A DNA stretch of 64,000 nt, taken from contig NZ_JNXT01000029.1 of assembly GCF_000716675.1 (NCBI RefSeq), positions 55,966-119,965 on the forward strand. The letters are read 5' to 3'. Both the position numbers and the translations under genes were made by a program. Below the pieces are notes generated by a model. It did not search any database, had not been told where the DNA came from, and saw only the letters and a program-made list of their open reading frames with translations. Shown here in pieces: positions 11,048-20,502 of the stretch. The DNA comes from Streptomyces alboflavus. Its GTDB lineage: Bacteria; Actinomycetota; Actinomycetes; Streptomycetales; Streptomycetaceae. Each line of letters starts with the position of its first letter. The stretch's first letter is position 1.

Positions 11048-12835
11048 TTACAGGCCGAGCTCGACCTCGAACTCGCCGGCCTCCAGGATCGCCTTGACCG
11101 TGGTCAGGTAGCGGGCGGCGTCGGCGCCGTCCACCAGACGGTGGTCGTAGGAGAGCGTCACGTACGTCATGTCCCGCACCGCGATGGTCTCGCCGAGGTC
11201 GGGGTGGTTGATGACGACCGGGCGCTTGACGGTGGCGCCGATGCCCAGGATGCCGACCTGGTTCGGGGGCACGATGATCGTGTCGAACAGGGCGCCGCGC
11301 GAGCCGGTGTTGGAGATGGTGAACGTCGCGCCCGACATCTCGTCCGGGCTGATCTTGCTGGTGCGGACCTTGTTGGCCAGGTCGGCGGTCGCCTTGGCGA
11401 TACCGGCCAGATTCAGGTCACCGGCGCCCTTGATGACCGGCGTCATCAGACCCTTCTCGGAGTCCACGGCGATGCCGATGTTCTCCGAGTCGAAGTACGT
11501 GATGGTGCCCTCGTCCTCGTTGATGCGGGCGTTGACGACCGGGTGGGCCTTCAGCGCCTGCGCCGCCGCCTTGACGAAGAACGGCATCGGGGACAGCTTG
11601 ACGCCCTCGCGGGCGGCGAAGGAGTCCTTGGCCGCGGCACGGAGCTTCATCAGCTTCGTGATGTCGACCTCGATGACGCTGGAGAGCTGCGCCTGGCCGT
11701 GCAGCGCCTTCATCATGTTGTCGCCGATGACCTTGCGCATGCGGGTCATCTTGACCGTCTGGCCGCGCAGCGGGGACGCCTCGATGACCGGGGCCTTCTT
11801 CGCGGCGGCCGCGGGAGCGGCGGCGGCAGGGGCGGCGGCCGGAGCCGGGGCCTTGGCGGCCTCGGCGGCGGCGAGCACGTCCTGCTTGCGGATGCGGCCA
11901 CCGACGCCGGAGCCCTTGACCGAGCCCAGGTCGACGCCGTTCTCCGAGGCGAGCTTGCGCACCAGCGGGGTGACGTAGGCGCCGTCGTCGGCCGGGGTGA
12001 CCGGGGCCGGGGCGGCGGGGGCGGGGGCGGCGGGCTGCGCCGGAGCGGCCGGGGCCGCGGGCTGCACCGGAGCCGGGGCGGCAGCGGCGGGCTGCGCCGG
12101 GGCGGCCGGAGCGGCGGGAGCCGCGGGGGCAGCCGGAGCCGCGGGAGCGGCAGGGGCCGGAGCCTCGGCCGGGGCGGCCGGGGCGGCAGCCGGAGCGGCG
12201 GCGGGCGCGGCCCCGGGCGCACCGATGACGGCGAGCTTGGCGCCGACCTCGGCGGTCTCGTCCTCACCGACGACGATCTCGAGCAGCACGCCCGCGACCG
12301 GCGACGGAATCTCGGTGTCGACCTTGTCCGTGGAGACCTCGAGGAGGGGCTCGTCGGCCGCGACCTCCTCGCCGACCTCCTTCAGCCAGCGGGTGACGGT
12401 GCCCTCGGTGACGGACTCGCCGAGCGCGGGCAGGGTGACCTCGGTGCCCTCGGCGGAACCGCCGGAAGCAGCCGGGGCCTCGGCCTGCGGGGCGGCCTGC
12501 TGGGGGGCCTCCTGCGCCGGGGCGGGGGCCTCCTCCTGCGCGGGGGCGGCCGGGGCCTCCTCCTGCGCCGGGGCGGCGGAGCCGCCCGCGTCGCCGGAGC
12601 CGTCGTCGATGACGGCCAGCTCGGCGCCGACCTCGACGGTCTCGTCCTCGGCGACCTTGATGGAGGCGAGCACACCGGCGGCGGGGGAGGGGATCTCGGT
12701 GTCGACCTTGTCGGTCGAGACCTCGAGCAGCGGCTCGTCGGCCTCGACGCGCTCGCCTTCGGCCTTCAGCCAGCGGGTGACAGTGCCTTCAGTGACGCTC
12801 TCACCGAGCGCCGGAAGGGTTACGGAAACCGACAT
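11048..12835 (-). CDS. sucB: 2-oxo acid dehydrogenase E2, dihydrolipoamide acyltransferase with two lipoyl domains
   Basis: A 595-residue core subunit. Two lipoyl domains share the motif [12 protein letters not shown], with lipoylated Lys at about residues 43 and 171. Ala/Pro/Glu-rich swinging arms link them to a peripheral-subunit-binding domain ([14 protein letters not shown] ... GRIRKQDVL, about 285-325) and then to the catalytic domain, ending in the active-site [14 protein letters not shown]. Such proteins are often named SucB. In Corynebacterium and Mycobacterium the equivalent E2 serves pyruvate dehydrogenase and is shared with the 2-oxoglutarate complex, and the position between lpdA and aceE here supports a role in the pyruvate complex. 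The gene follows lpdA by 60 bp on the same strand and is probably co-transcribed with it. Confidence 0.95.
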   Translation of the reverse strand: MSVSVTLPALGESVTEGTVTRWLKAEGERVEADEPLLEVSTDKVDTEIPSPAAGVLASIKVAEDETVEVGAELAVIDDGSGDAGGSAAPAQEEAPAAPAQEEAPAPAQEAPQQAAPQAEAPAASGGSAEGTEVTLPALGESVTEGTVTRWLKEVGEEVAADEPLLEVSTDKVDTEIPSPVAGVLLEIVVGEDETAEVGAKLAVIGAPGAAPAAAPAAAPAAPAEAPAPAAPAAPAAPAAPAAPAAPAQPAAAAPAPVQPAAPAAPAQPAAPAPAAPAPVTPADDGAYVTPLVRKLASENGVDLGSVKGSGVGGRIRKQDVLAAAEAAKAPAPAAAPAAAAPAAAAKKAPVIEASPLRGQTVKMTRMRKVIGDNMMKALHGQAQLSSVIEVDITKLMKLRAAAKDSFAAREGVKLSPMPFFVKAAAQALKAHPVVNARINEDEGTITYFDSENIGIAVDSEKGLMTPVIKGAGDLNLAGIAKATADLANKVRTSKISPDEMSGATFTISNTGSRGALFDTIIVPPNQVGILGIGATVKRPVVINHPDLGETIAVRDMTYVTLSYDHRLVDGADAARYLTTVKAILEAGEFEVELGL

Positions 12836-12895
12836 GGTTTCTGTTGCTCCTTAACTACGTACGTATGTGGTCGTCGCGCCCGTGTGACTGAAGGC

Positions 12896-14284
12896 TCAGT
12901 CGTGGGAGTGCAGCGGCTTGCCGGCGAGGGCGAGATGGGCCTCGCCGAGCGCCTCGTTCTGCGTCGGGTGGGCGTGGATGAGCTGGGCCACCTCGGCGGG
13001 CAGCGCTTCCCAGTTGTAGACCAGCTGGGCCTCGCCCACCTGCTCACCCATGCGGTCGCCGACCATGTGGACGCCGACCACGGCACCGTCCTTGACCTGG
13101 ACGAGCTTGATCTCGCCCGCGGTCTTGAGGATCTTGCTCTTGCCGTTGCCCGCGAGGTTGTACTTCAGAGCGACGACCTTGTCCGCGCCGTAGACCTCCT
13201 TGGCCTTGGCCTCGGTGATGCCCACGGAGGCGACCTCGGGGTGGCAGTACGTCACCCGGGGCACGCCGTCGTAGTCGATCGGGACGGTCTTGAGACCGGC
13301 CAGACGCTCCGCCACCAGGATGCCCTCGGCGAAGCCGACGTGCGCGAGCTGGAGCGTCGGGACCAGGTCGCCGACGGCCGAGATCGTCGGCACGTTGGTC
13401 TGCATGTACTCGTCGACCAGGACGTAGCCGCGGTCCATCGCGACGCCCTGCTCCTCGTACCCGAGGCCCTGCGAGACCGGGCCGCGGCCGATGGCGACGA
13501 GCAGCACCTCGGCCTCGAAGGTCTTGCCGTCGGCGAGGGTGACGCGCACGCCGTTCTCGGTGTACTCGGCCTTGTCGAAGAAGGTGCCGAGGTTGAACTT
13601 GATGCCGCGCTTGCGGAAGGCGCGCTCAAGAAGCTTGGAGCTGTTCTCGTCCTCGACCGGCACCAGGTGCTTGAGGCCCTCGACGACCGTCACGTCGGTG
13701 CCGAAGGACTTCCAGGCGGAGGCGAACTCGACGCCGATGACGCCGCCGCCGAGGACGATCGCCGACTCCGGCACGCGGTCGAGGACCAGCGCGTGGTCGG
13801 AGGAGAGGATGCGGTTGCCGTCGATCGTGAGGCCCGGCAGCGACTTCGGCACGGAGCCGGTCGCGAGGAGGATGTGGCGGCCCTGGATCCGCTGGCCGTT
13901 CACGTCCACGGAGGTCGGGGACGACAGGCGGCCCTCGCCCTCGATGTAGGTGACCTTGCGGGATGCGACCAGGCCCTGCAGGCCCTTGTACAGGCCGGCG
14001 ATCACGTCGTCCTTGTACTTGTGGACGCCCTTGATGTCGATGCCCTCGAAGGTCGCCTTGACGCCGAACTGGTCGGCCTCGCGCGCCTGGTCGGCGATCT
14101 CGCCGGCGTGCAGCAGCGCCTTCGTGGGGATGCAGCCGTTGTGCAGGCAGGTGCCGCCGAGCTTGTTCTTCTCGATCAGTGCGACGTCGAGACCCAGCTG
14201 CGAGGCGCGCAGGGCCGCGGCGTAACCGCCACTTCCACCGCCGAGGATCACTAGGTCGAAAACGGTGCTGGCGTCGTTCGCCAC
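12896..14284 (-). CDS. lpdA: Dihydrolipoyl dehydrogenase (E3)
   Basis: A 462-residue flavoprotein disulfide reductase that reoxidises dihydrolipoyl groups on E2 using NAD+. The FAD-binding GGGSGGYAAALRA is near residues 15-27; the redox disulfide GGTCLHNGCIPTK uses Cys46 and Cys51; the NAD fold GGGVIGVEFASAW sits mid-protein; and the C-terminal catalytic HAHPTQNEAL supplies His and Glu. The GTG at 14284 is chosen because GGAGG lies 8-9 bases upstream; an upstream ATG in frame adds only six residues. It is the first gene of the lpdA-E2 unit, preceded by two or three strong hairpins that insulate it from pepA. Confidence 0.96.
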   Translation of the reverse strand: MANDASTVFDLVILGGGSGGYAAALRASQLGLDVALIEKNKLGGTCLHNGCIPTKALLHAGEIADQAREADQFGVKATFEGIDIKGVHKYKDDVIAGLYKGLQGLVASRKVTYIEGEGRLSSPTSVDVNGQRIQGRHILLATGSVPKSLPGLTIDGNRILSSDHALVLDRVPESAIVLGGGVIGVEFASAWKSFGTDVTVVEGLKHLVPVEDENSSKLLERAFRKRGIKFNLGTFFDKAEYTENGVRVTLADGKTFEAEVLLVAIGRGPVSQGLGYEEQGVAMDRGYVLVDEYMQTNVPTISAVGDLVPTLQLAHVGFAEGILVAERLAGLKTVPIDYDGVPRVTYCHPEVASVGITEAKAKEVYGADKVVALKYNLAGNGKSKILKTAGEIKLVQVKDGAVVGVHMVGDRMGEQVGEAQLVYNWEALPAEVAQLIHAHPTQNEALGEAHLALAGKPLHSHD

Positions 14285-14496
14285 GTCACGTCCTCCATGC
14301 ATGTGCGCCGTGCGCCGGACCCCTCTGAGCCGGGGACGACCGGTCGGTCGGCTGGTATACGGCCGCTCTTCTTCGGCCCTGTGGTGGGGGCCCTGTCCTG
14401 CCGAGAACCCATCTTCGCACTTGTCGGCGACAGGCGGGACGCCGGGCCGGGCGATGGGGCGGCCGACGGCCCGTCGGCAGGGTCAGAACCACGGGT

Positions 14497-14535
14497 GCAC
14501 GTGCGGATTTCATTCACAGCGAAATCCGCACGTGC
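14497..14535. terminator. Perfect 15-bp hairpin between pepA and lpdA (distal)
   Basis: The arms 14497-14511 and 14521-14535 (GCACGTGCGGATTTC and its exact complement) enclose a 9-nt loop. The region 14285-14614 holds no gene but three hairpins: this one, the pepA terminator at 14564-14603, and a weaker one at 14462-14478 (GCCGACG / CGTCGGC). This arm is less GC-rich than the terminator next to it, so it may instead be an operator or part of the lpdA leader. Confidence 0.6.
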
Positions 14536-14563
14536 TTGCGTACGCGCACGGCGGTACGCCCAT

Positions 14564-14603
14564 GGGTACGGCCCCGGACCCGAGGGCGTCCGGGGCCGTA
14601 CCC
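14564..14603 (-). terminator. pepA terminator
   Basis: A perfect 15-bp stem (14564-14578 with 14589-14603) and a 10-nt loop begin 11 bp after the pepA stop codon, the expected place for a Streptomyces terminator without a U-tract. Confidence 0.8.
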
Positions 14604-14614
14604 AGCGAAACGAA

Positions 14615-16174
14615 TCAGCCGAGGTCACCCGCGGCGGTGCGCTCGGCGAGGCGCACCAGGGTGCGGACGGCGGAGCCGGTGCCGCCCTTCGGGGTGTAGC
14701 CGAAGGGGGCGGCCTCGTTGTAGGCGGGGCCCGCGATGTCCAGGTGGGCCCAGGTGATGCCCTCGCCGACGAACTCGCGCAGGAAGAGTCCGGCGACCAG
14801 GCCGCCGCCCATGCGCTCGCCCATGTTGGCGATGTCGGCGGTGGGGGAGTCCATGCCCTTGAGCAGGTGCTCCGGCAGCGGCATCGGCCAGGACGGCTCG
14901 CCGACCTCCTCCGCGATCTCGTGCACCGAGGTGCGGAAGGCGTCGTCGTTGGCCATGATGCCGAAGGTGCGGCCGCCCAGGGCCATCATCATGGCGCCGG
15001 TCAGGGTCGCCACGTCGACGATCGCGTCGGGCTTGTCCTCGGAGGCCTTGGTGATCGCGTCGGCCAGGACCAGACGGCCCTCGGCGTCGGTGTTCAGGAC
15101 CTCGACGGTCTTGCCGCTGTACATCCGCAGGACGTCGCCGGGGCGGGTGGCGGAGCCGGACGGCATGTTCTCGGCGAGCGCGAGCCAGCCGGTGACGTTG
15201 ACCTCGAGGCCCAGGCGGGCGGCGGAGATCACGGCGGCGAACACGGCGGCGGCGCCGCTCATGTCGCACTTCATGGTCTCGTTGTGCCCGGCGGGCTTCA
15301 GCGAGATGCCGCCCGAGTCGTACGTGATGCCCTTGCCGACGAAGGCGAGGTGCTTCTTGGCCTTCGACGAGGTGTACGACAGCTTCACGAGGCGCGGCGG
15401 GGCGTCCGAGCCCACGCCGACGCCGAGGATGCCGCCGAAGCCGCCCTTGGCGAGCGCCTTCTCGTCCAGGACCTGGACCTTGACGCCGTGCTCCTTGGCG
15501 GCGGCGCCGGCGACCGCGGCGAAGGCCTCCGGGTTGAGGTCGTTCGGCGGGGTGTTGATCAGGTCGCGGGCGCGGTTGAGCTCTTCGGTGACGGCGGTCG
15601 CGCGCTCGACGGCGGCCTTGTGGGCCTTGTCGCGCGGCTTGGCGCCGAGCAGGGCGACCTCGGCGAGCGGCGCCTTGCCGCCCTTGCCGGCGGCCTCGGC
15701 CTTGCCCTTGCCCTTGGCGGACTTGGTGTCCTTGCCGTCGCCCTTGTAGGCGTCGAAGGAGTACGCGCCGAGCAGCGCGCCCTCCGCGACGGCGCCCGTG
15801 TCGGCCGCGTCGGCGATCGGCAGGGCGAAGCCCGCCCTCTTGGTGCCCGCGAGGGCACGGGCGGCGGCGCCGGCCGCGCGGCGCAGGGTGTCCGCGTCGT
15901 ACGCCGAGTCCTTCTCGGGGACCGCGCCGAGGCCGACTGCCAGGACGACCGGCGCCTTGAAGCCGGACGGCGCGGGCAGCTTCGTCACCTCGCCCTCGCC
16001 GCCCGAGGCGCCGAGGGTCTCCAGGACGGACGCGAGCTTGCCGTCGTACGCCTTGTCCACGGACTCGGCGCCAAGGGCCACGACCGGCCCCTTGGCGCCC
16101 TTCGCGACACCGACGACGATCGCGTCGGCACGCAGGCCGGACGCGGCGGCGGTGCTGAGAGTCAGAGCAGTCAC
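14615..16174 (-). CDS. pepA: Leucyl aminopeptidase (M17 family)
   Basis: A 519-residue cytosolic dizinc aminopeptidase that removes N-terminal residues from peptides. The M17 signature NTDAEGRLVLADA is present, preceded by the metal-binding Lys/Asp region VGKGITYDSGG and followed by catalytic surroundings GRLVLADAI and DVATLTGAMMMALGG. The N-terminal half is the variable M17_N domain and contains a Lys/Gly/Ala-rich insertion (KSAKGKGKAEAAGKGGK) not essential for the fold. The ATG start at 16174 follows CTATGAAAGAGGGACT on the coding strand. It is transcribed alone, ending at the hairpin 14564-14603; cobS lies about 100 bp upstream on the same strand. Confidence 0.96.
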   Translation of the reverse strand: MTALTLSTAAASGLRADAIVVGVAKGAKGPVVALGAESVDKAYDGKLASVLETLGASGGEGEVTKLPAPSGFKAPVVLAVGLGAVPEKDSAYDADTLRRAAGAAARALAGTKRAGFALPIADAADTGAVAEGALLGAYSFDAYKGDGKDTKSAKGKGKAEAAGKGGKAPLAEVALLGAKPRDKAHKAAVERATAVTEELNRARDLINTPPNDLNPEAFAAVAGAAAKEHGVKVQVLDEKALAKGGFGGILGVGVGSDAPPRLVKLSYTSSKAKKHLAFVGKGITYDSGGISLKPAGHNETMKCDMSGAAAVFAAVISAARLGLEVNVTGWLALAENMPSGSATRPGDVLRMYSGKTVEVLNTDAEGRLVLADAITKASEDKPDAIVDVATLTGAMMMALGGRTFGIMANDDAFRTSVHEIAEEVGEPSWPMPLPEHLLKGMDSPTADIANMGERMGGGLVAGLFLREFVGEGITWAHLDIAGPAYNEAAPFGYTPKGGTGSAVRTLVRLAERTAAGDLG

Positions 16175-16276
16175 GGTGCTGAAGTCCCTCTTTCATAGGA
16201 GGTTTCAATGAAGTCTTGCGGGCTTTTGGGTGGTAAGCCCGTCGCGAGCCTACGCCCGTAAGTGTTGCGGTGCGCT

Positions 16277-17071
16277 TCACTGTGCGTGCTGGCCGAGGGC
16301 GAGCACAAGGAGAACAGTGGTGCAGGTGGTCTCGGCGAGTCCTCCGAAGACATCGCCGGTGACGCCGCCGAAGCGCCGCACACAGCGCCGCAGGAGCAGC
16401 CCCGCGGCGGCGCAGCCGAGCACGACGGCGGCCGCGTTGTGCGCGATCGCGGGCGCCCCGCCGGGCACTCCCGCCGCACCCGCCGCGGCTGTGACGGCGG
16501 CGAGGACGGCCACCGCCGCGGGCGTGGGCACGGTCCCGGCGACGGCTGCGCCGAGTCCCTCGGGCCGGGCCGCGGGGACGCCGGTGCGGGCGGCCAGGGT
16601 GAGGGCGAGGCGGGCCGCGGTGGCGGCGACGACAGTGGCGCCGGCGCCGTGCGTCCAGCTCTCGTCGTACAGCTCGGCGAGGGCCGCGACCTGGGCGAGG
16701 AGCGTCAGGACGAGCGTGATGACGCCGAACGGGCCGATGTCGGACTGCTTCATGACGCGCAGCGCGTCGTCGGCCGCCTTGCCGCTGCCCAGCCCGTCGG
16801 CGGTGTCGGCGAGCCCGTCCAGGTGCAGCCCCCGGGTGGCCGCCGCGGGCACGGCGACGGCGGCGACGGACGCGAGCAGCGGGCTCGCGCCGAGGGCGAG
16901 CAGGGCCGACCCCGCCGCGGCCGCGCCGAGCCCCACGACCAGGCCCGCGAGCGGGGCGCACAGCATGCCCGCGCGGGCGGCGTCCCGGTCCCACCTGCGG
17001 ACGTGGACGGGGATCACGGTGAGCGTCCCGAAGGCGAACCGGAGGCCGTCGGCGGGGGTGGGTCTGGGCAT
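16277..17071 (-). CDS. cobS: Adenosylcobinamide-GDP ribazoletransferase (cobalamin synthase)
   Basis: A 264-residue integral membrane enzyme that joins adenosylcobinamide-GDP with alpha-ribazole in the last steps of cobalamin synthesis. The CobS signatures are present: LRFAFGTLTVIPV at the N-terminus, then the cytosolic catalytic segment HLDGLADTADGLGSG with its conserved Asp residues, and VMKQSDIGPFGVITLVL. Six or so membrane segments follow the usual pattern. Partners CobT (20503-21705) and CobU (23847-25046) are nearby but separated by membrane genes, so the cob genes are clustered without forming one operon. No cobalamin riboswitch was found upstream. Confidence 0.94.
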   Translation of the reverse strand: MPRPTPADGLRFAFGTLTVIPVHVRRWDRDAARAGMLCAPLAGLVVGLGAAAAGSALLALGASPLLASVAAVAVPAAATRGLHLDGLADTADGLGSGKAADDALRVMKQSDIGPFGVITLVLTLLAQVAALAELYDESWTHGAGATVVAATAARLALTLAARTGVPAARPEGLGAAVAGTVPTPAAVAVLAAVTAAAGAAGVPGGAPAIAHNAAAVVLGCAAAGLLLRRCVRRFGGVTGDVFGGLAETTCTTVLLVLALGQHAQ

Positions 17072-17185
17072 TCGGCGAGGTTACCCGGGGCGGCCGGGCC
17101 CGGCAGGAGCGGGCGTGGGCGCCCCGTGACACCGTCGGCCGCCGCCCCACCTGCGAAGGCGGGAGGCGAACCGGAAGATGGGCCC

Positions 17186-17938
17186 ATGGACGACTGGTGG
17201 TACCGGAACATCGTGGAGCCGGGGAAGCTGCCGCTGCTGCTCGCGCTGCTCGCCTTCGTGGGCTCGTTCCTGGTCACCAGGACCATCACGCGCCTCATCC
17301 GCGCCGGGAAGGGGCCGTTCCGCAACATCAGCACGGGCGACATGCACGTCCACCACGTCGTGCCCGGCATCTTCCTGATGCTGGTGGGCGGCTTCTGGGC
17401 GGTCGCCGCCGGGCGGCACAGCTTCGGGTCGATGTGCGCCGCCGTCATCTTCGGCGTGGGCGCGGGCCTGGTCCTGGACGAGTTCGCGCTGATCCTGCAC
17501 CTGGACGACGTGTACTGGAGCGAGCAGGGCCGCAAGAGCGTGGAGGTCGTGGTCCTCACGACGGCCCTGGTCGTGCTCATCCTGACCGGCTTCAGCCCGC
17601 TCGGCGTGAACGAGCTGTCCGCCGACGAGCGCCACGACCGGGTCGCCTTCGCCCTGAACATCACCCTGAACTGCGGCTTCGCCGTGATCGCGCTGGCCAA
17701 GGGCAAGCTGCGCACGGCCCTGATCGGGATGGTGGTGCCGTTCGTCGCGCTGGTCGGCGCGGTCCGCCTCGCCCGGCCCGGCTCGGCGTGGGCGCGCAGG
17801 TTCTACCGCAACCGGCCGCGCGCCCGGGCCCGCGCGGGCCTGCGCGCGTTCCGCCACGACCGGCGCTGGACGGGCCCGCGGCGCCGCTTTCAGGACCTGA
17901 TCGGCGGCAAGCCGGACCCCGAGCCGCGCCCCCGCTGA
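17186..17938 (+). CDS. Conserved integral membrane protein of unknown function
   Basis: A 250-residue protein with about six hydrophobic segments: one near residues 14-30, others around IFLMLVGGFWAVAAG, MCAAVIFGVGAGLVLDEFALIL, VVVLTTALVVLILTG, FALNITLNCGFAVIAL and ALIGMVVPFVALVGAV. The second loop holds DMHVHHVVPGIF, and LDEFALILHLDDVYW adds several acidic residues, a His/Asp-rich arrangement that could bind metal. The C-terminus is very Arg-rich. I recognise it as a widespread actinobacterial membrane protein but know no function. ATG 17186 is preceded by GGAAG. The 3' end overlaps the convergent rhomboid-like gene by 49 bp. Confidence 0.8.
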   Translation: MDDWWYRNIVEPGKLPLLLALLAFVGSFLVTRTITRLIRAGKGPFRNISTGDMHVHHVVPGIFLMLVGGFWAVAAGRHSFGSMCAAVIFGVGAGLVLDEFALILHLDDVYWSEQGRKSVEVVVLTTALVVLILTGFSPLGVNELSADERHDRVAFALNITLNCGFAVIALAKGKLRTALIGMVVPFVALVGAVRLARPGSAWARRFYRNRPRARARAGLRAFRHDRRWTGPRRRFQDLIGGKPDPEPRPR

Positions 17939-18600
17939 CGTCCCCGCCCGCGCACCCGCGCCACCACCTCGACGACCACGGTCGCCACCAGGACCCCGGC
18001 GATCGCCGCCAGGTGCTCCTTGCCCGCGAGGTTGTTCTTGACGAGGACCTCGACGACCATCAGGACGATCACCAGGGCCCCCGTGACGTACGCCCGGTAG
18101 CGCCAGCACACGTACACCGCGAGCCCCACGACCGCGGCCGAGGGGCCGGTGTCGACCACCTGCGCGTCGGACGCGGGCAGACCGATCCAGTTGTCGGGGC
18201 CCAGCTCGATGCCGAGGCGCGCGTACAGGGTGCCGCCGAGCGTGGCCGCGTACCCGATGAGGAGCGTGCGCCACCAGCCGAGGCAGCACTCCGCGATGCC
18301 GAAGACCAGCAGGATCTGCGCGAGCGCGCCCCACACCGGCAGGTCGAGTGCGGGCACGAAGAGCGAGAGGGGGGTGCGCAGCAGGGACAGCCACAGCGGG
18401 TCCTCGGCCCGGACGCAGCCGACGTTCTGGACGAACTGATAGCCCCAGGACTGGTTCTGGACGTACTGGAACGCCGCCGTCAGACAGACGGCGGCCAGCG
18501 TCATGGGGATCGCCCGCCAGCGCCGGGCCACGAGTCTGTCCCGGACCGTGCTGTACAGCGGGCCCCACTCGGCGCGGGCCAGCCGGGTCAGGGTGCTCAT
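17890..18600 (-). CDS. Rhomboid-like membrane protein
   Basis: A 236-residue protein with about six membrane segments. Within the fourth, GPSAAVVGL resembles the rhomboid GxS motif, and GKEHLAAIAGVL supplies a His in the last segment, so a Ser-His dyad could form. It lacks the WR motif and the canonical order of classical GlpG proteins, hence 'rhomboid-like'. The start ATG at 18600 overlaps the TGA of the upstream MprF-like gene (ATGA), a strong sign of translational coupling, so the pair is an operon. The Arg/Gly-rich tail overlaps the convergent membrane gene. Activity is unproven. Confidence 0.75.
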   Translation of the reverse strand: MSTLTRLARAEWGPLYSTVRDRLVARRWRAIPMTLAAVCLTAAFQYVQNQSWGYQFVQNVGCVRAEDPLWLSLLRTPLSLFVPALDLPVWGALAQILLVFGIAECCLGWWRTLLIGYAATLGGTLYARLGIELGPDNWIGLPASDAQVVDTGPSAAVVGLAVYVCWRYRAYVTGALVIVLMVVEVLVKNNLAGKEHLAAIAGVLVATVVVEVVARVRGRGRQRGRGSGSGLPPIRS

Positions 18601-20378
18601 CGTCGGGACTCCAGATGTGTGCGGTGCAGCCATTTGGGCAGTCCCGGCGCCTCCAGGAACCCCTCCGCGCGGGCGGCGGCGACGCCGATGCGCAGCAGGT
18701 CGCCGCTCTTCTCGAAGAGGAGGAAGCGGGGTTCCCAGATGGGCCGGTACTTGGCGTTGGCGCGGTACAGCGACTCGATCTGCCACCACCGGGAGAAGAA
18801 GCTGAGCAGCGAGCGCCACAGCCGGAGCACCGGGCCCGCGCCTAGCCGTGAGCCACGCTCGAAGACCGACCTGAACATCGCGAAGTTCAGTGACACCTGC
18901 GTGATCTGGATCTCGGCCGCGCGCTGGAGCAGCTCGATGACCATGAACTCCATCAGGCCGTTCTCGGAGTCCCGGTCCCGCCGCATCAGGTCGAGCGAGA
19001 GCCCGTGCGGCCCCCACGGCACGAAGGAGAGCACCGCCCGCAGCGTCCCTTCGCCGTCCCGGCACTCCAGCATCACGCACTCCCCGTCCGCCGGGTCGCC
19101 GAGTCGCCCGAGCGCCATGGAGAAGCCCCGCTCGGTGGCGCCGTCGCGCCAGTCGTCGGCGCGCTCCAGGAGGTACGCCATCTCGTCGGCGGGGATGTCG
19201 CGGTGGCGCCGGATACGGACCTCGTACCCGGCGCGCTTGACGCGGTTGTAGGCCTGCCGGACGGTCCGCATGGCCCGGCCCTCCAGGGTGAACTCCTGGA
19301 TCTCCACGATCGCCTCGTCACCCAGCTCCAGGGCGTCGAGGCCGTGCCGGGCGTAGATGGTGCCCGCCTCCTCGCTCGCGCCCATCACGGCCGGGGTCCA
19401 GCCGTGCTCGCGGGCCTCGGCGAGCCAGGGCTCGATGGCGCCGGGCCAGGCCTCGGGGTCGCCGATGGGGTCGCCGGAGGCCAGCGAGACGCCGCTGACG
19501 ACCCGGTACGCGACCGCCGCCTTGCCCGTCGGCGACCACACCACGCTCTTCTCGCGGCGCAGCGCGAAGTAGCCGAGCGAGTCGCGCTCGCCGTGTCGGT
19601 CGAGCAGGGCCCGCAGCCGCTCCTCGTCGGCCTCCGACAGCGGGTCGACGGCCCGGCGGGAGCGGAACGCGGCGTACAGGACGGCGCACAGGAGCACCGT
19701 GCTCAGGACGTTGATGGCGACGTTGACCCAGCCCGGCGTGGAGATCCCGGCGAACCGGGAGTCGTCGGCGGCCAGCGACACCAGGCGCATCGTGCCGTAG
19801 CGCCAGCGGTCGAGGAACGTCGAGCGGTAGTCGTCGTGGGCGTGGTTGGTGACGGTCACGAGGAACGCGGCGAACAGGGACGTCACCAGGAGCCCGCCGA
19901 CGGCCACGGCCGCCGCGAGCCTGGGGTTCGAGCGGTCGCCGACGGCGTAGAACTCGCGGCGGCCGACGAGGAGCGCGGCGACGAACAGCGCGGTGAGGCC
20001 GAGCGAGATCCAGTTCTGCGCGTACTGCCTGATCTCCGGGAAGCACATCGCGAAGGCGAACAGGAGCAGGAACAGGCCGCTCAGAACGAGGTTGAGGATC
20101 CAGGCGGCCCGCTTCCTGCGCCGCATGGTGATCGCCAGGAACATCGTGAAGACGCCGGAGGCGAAGCCCGCGGTGAGCAGGTACGGGGTGAAGTAGTTCT
20201 CGGTGTTGTGGCGCCGCAGGTCCTGGCCGAGGGAGACCCACACGGCGCTGAGGAAGTTCAGGAACGTCACGGCCCGCAGATACCAGACGGCCACGGCGGC
20301 CCCCCGCCGCGAGGCCACCGTGGACGTCCGGAGCCGCTCCTCGCCCGCCCGTTCTTCCCCTGCCCGTGCATCTCCCAT
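18597..20378 (-). CDS. MprF-like phosphatidylglycerol aminoacyl (lysyl) transferase, short form
   Basis: A 593-residue protein. About six N-terminal membrane helices (residues about 30-250) are followed by a cytosolic DUF2156/LPG-synthase domain with a tandem acetyltransferase-like fold: LGYFALRREKSVVWSPTGKA, GDPIGDPEAWPGAIEPWL, VEIQEFTLEGRAMRTVRQ and LDLMRRDRDSENGLMEFMV are characteristic. Members transfer an aminoacyl group from tRNA to phosphatidylglycerol, lowering membrane charge and giving resistance to cationic peptides. The membrane part is shorter than in staphylococcal MprF (14 helices), so flippase activity is less likely. It is translationally coupled to the rhomboid-like gene downstream. 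The aminoacyl specificity is not known. Confidence 0.88.
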   Translation of the reverse strand: MGDARAGEERAGEERLRTSTVASRRGAAVAVWYLRAVTFLNFLSAVWVSLGQDLRRHNTENYFTPYLLTAGFASGVFTMFLAITMRRRKRAAWILNLVLSGLFLLLFAFAMCFPEIRQYAQNWISLGLTALFVAALLVGRREFYAVGDRSNPRLAAAVAVGGLLVTSLFAAFLVTVTNHAHDDYRSTFLDRWRYGTMRLVSLAADDSRFAGISTPGWVNVAINVLSTVLLCAVLYAAFRSRRAVDPLSEADEERLRALLDRHGERDSLGYFALRREKSVVWSPTGKAAVAYRVVSGVSLASGDPIGDPEAWPGAIEPWLAEAREHGWTPAVMGASEEAGTIYARHGLDALELGDEAIVEIQEFTLEGRAMRTVRQAYNRVKRAGYEVRIRRHRDIPADEMAYLLERADDWRDGATERGFSMALGRLGDPADGECVMLECRDGEGTLRAVLSFVPWGPHGLSLDLMRRDRDSENGLMEFMVIELLQRAAEIQITQVSLNFAMFRSVFERGSRLGAGPVLRLWRSLLSFFSRWWQIESLYRANAKYRPIWEPRFLLFEKSGDLLRIGVAAARAEGFLEAPGLPKWLHRTHLESRR

Positions 20379-20502
20379 GAAACGGGATCTTATGGGGCGT
20401 TGTGGTGTGATATGCGGTCAGCGCGACGGGCTGCTGCGGCTGTCGGGGCGCGGCCGGGGGCTGTCGGGCGGCGGCGGGGCTGGTCGGCGGGTGCTGTCGG
20501 GG

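Noticed and set aside
11141..14254. A 1037-codon open frame antisense to the E2 and lpdA genes
   Set aside because: It is a by-product of high GC: it mirrors the third-position bias of two well-supported genes on the other strand and shows only Gly/Arg/Val/Asp-rich sequence with no domain.
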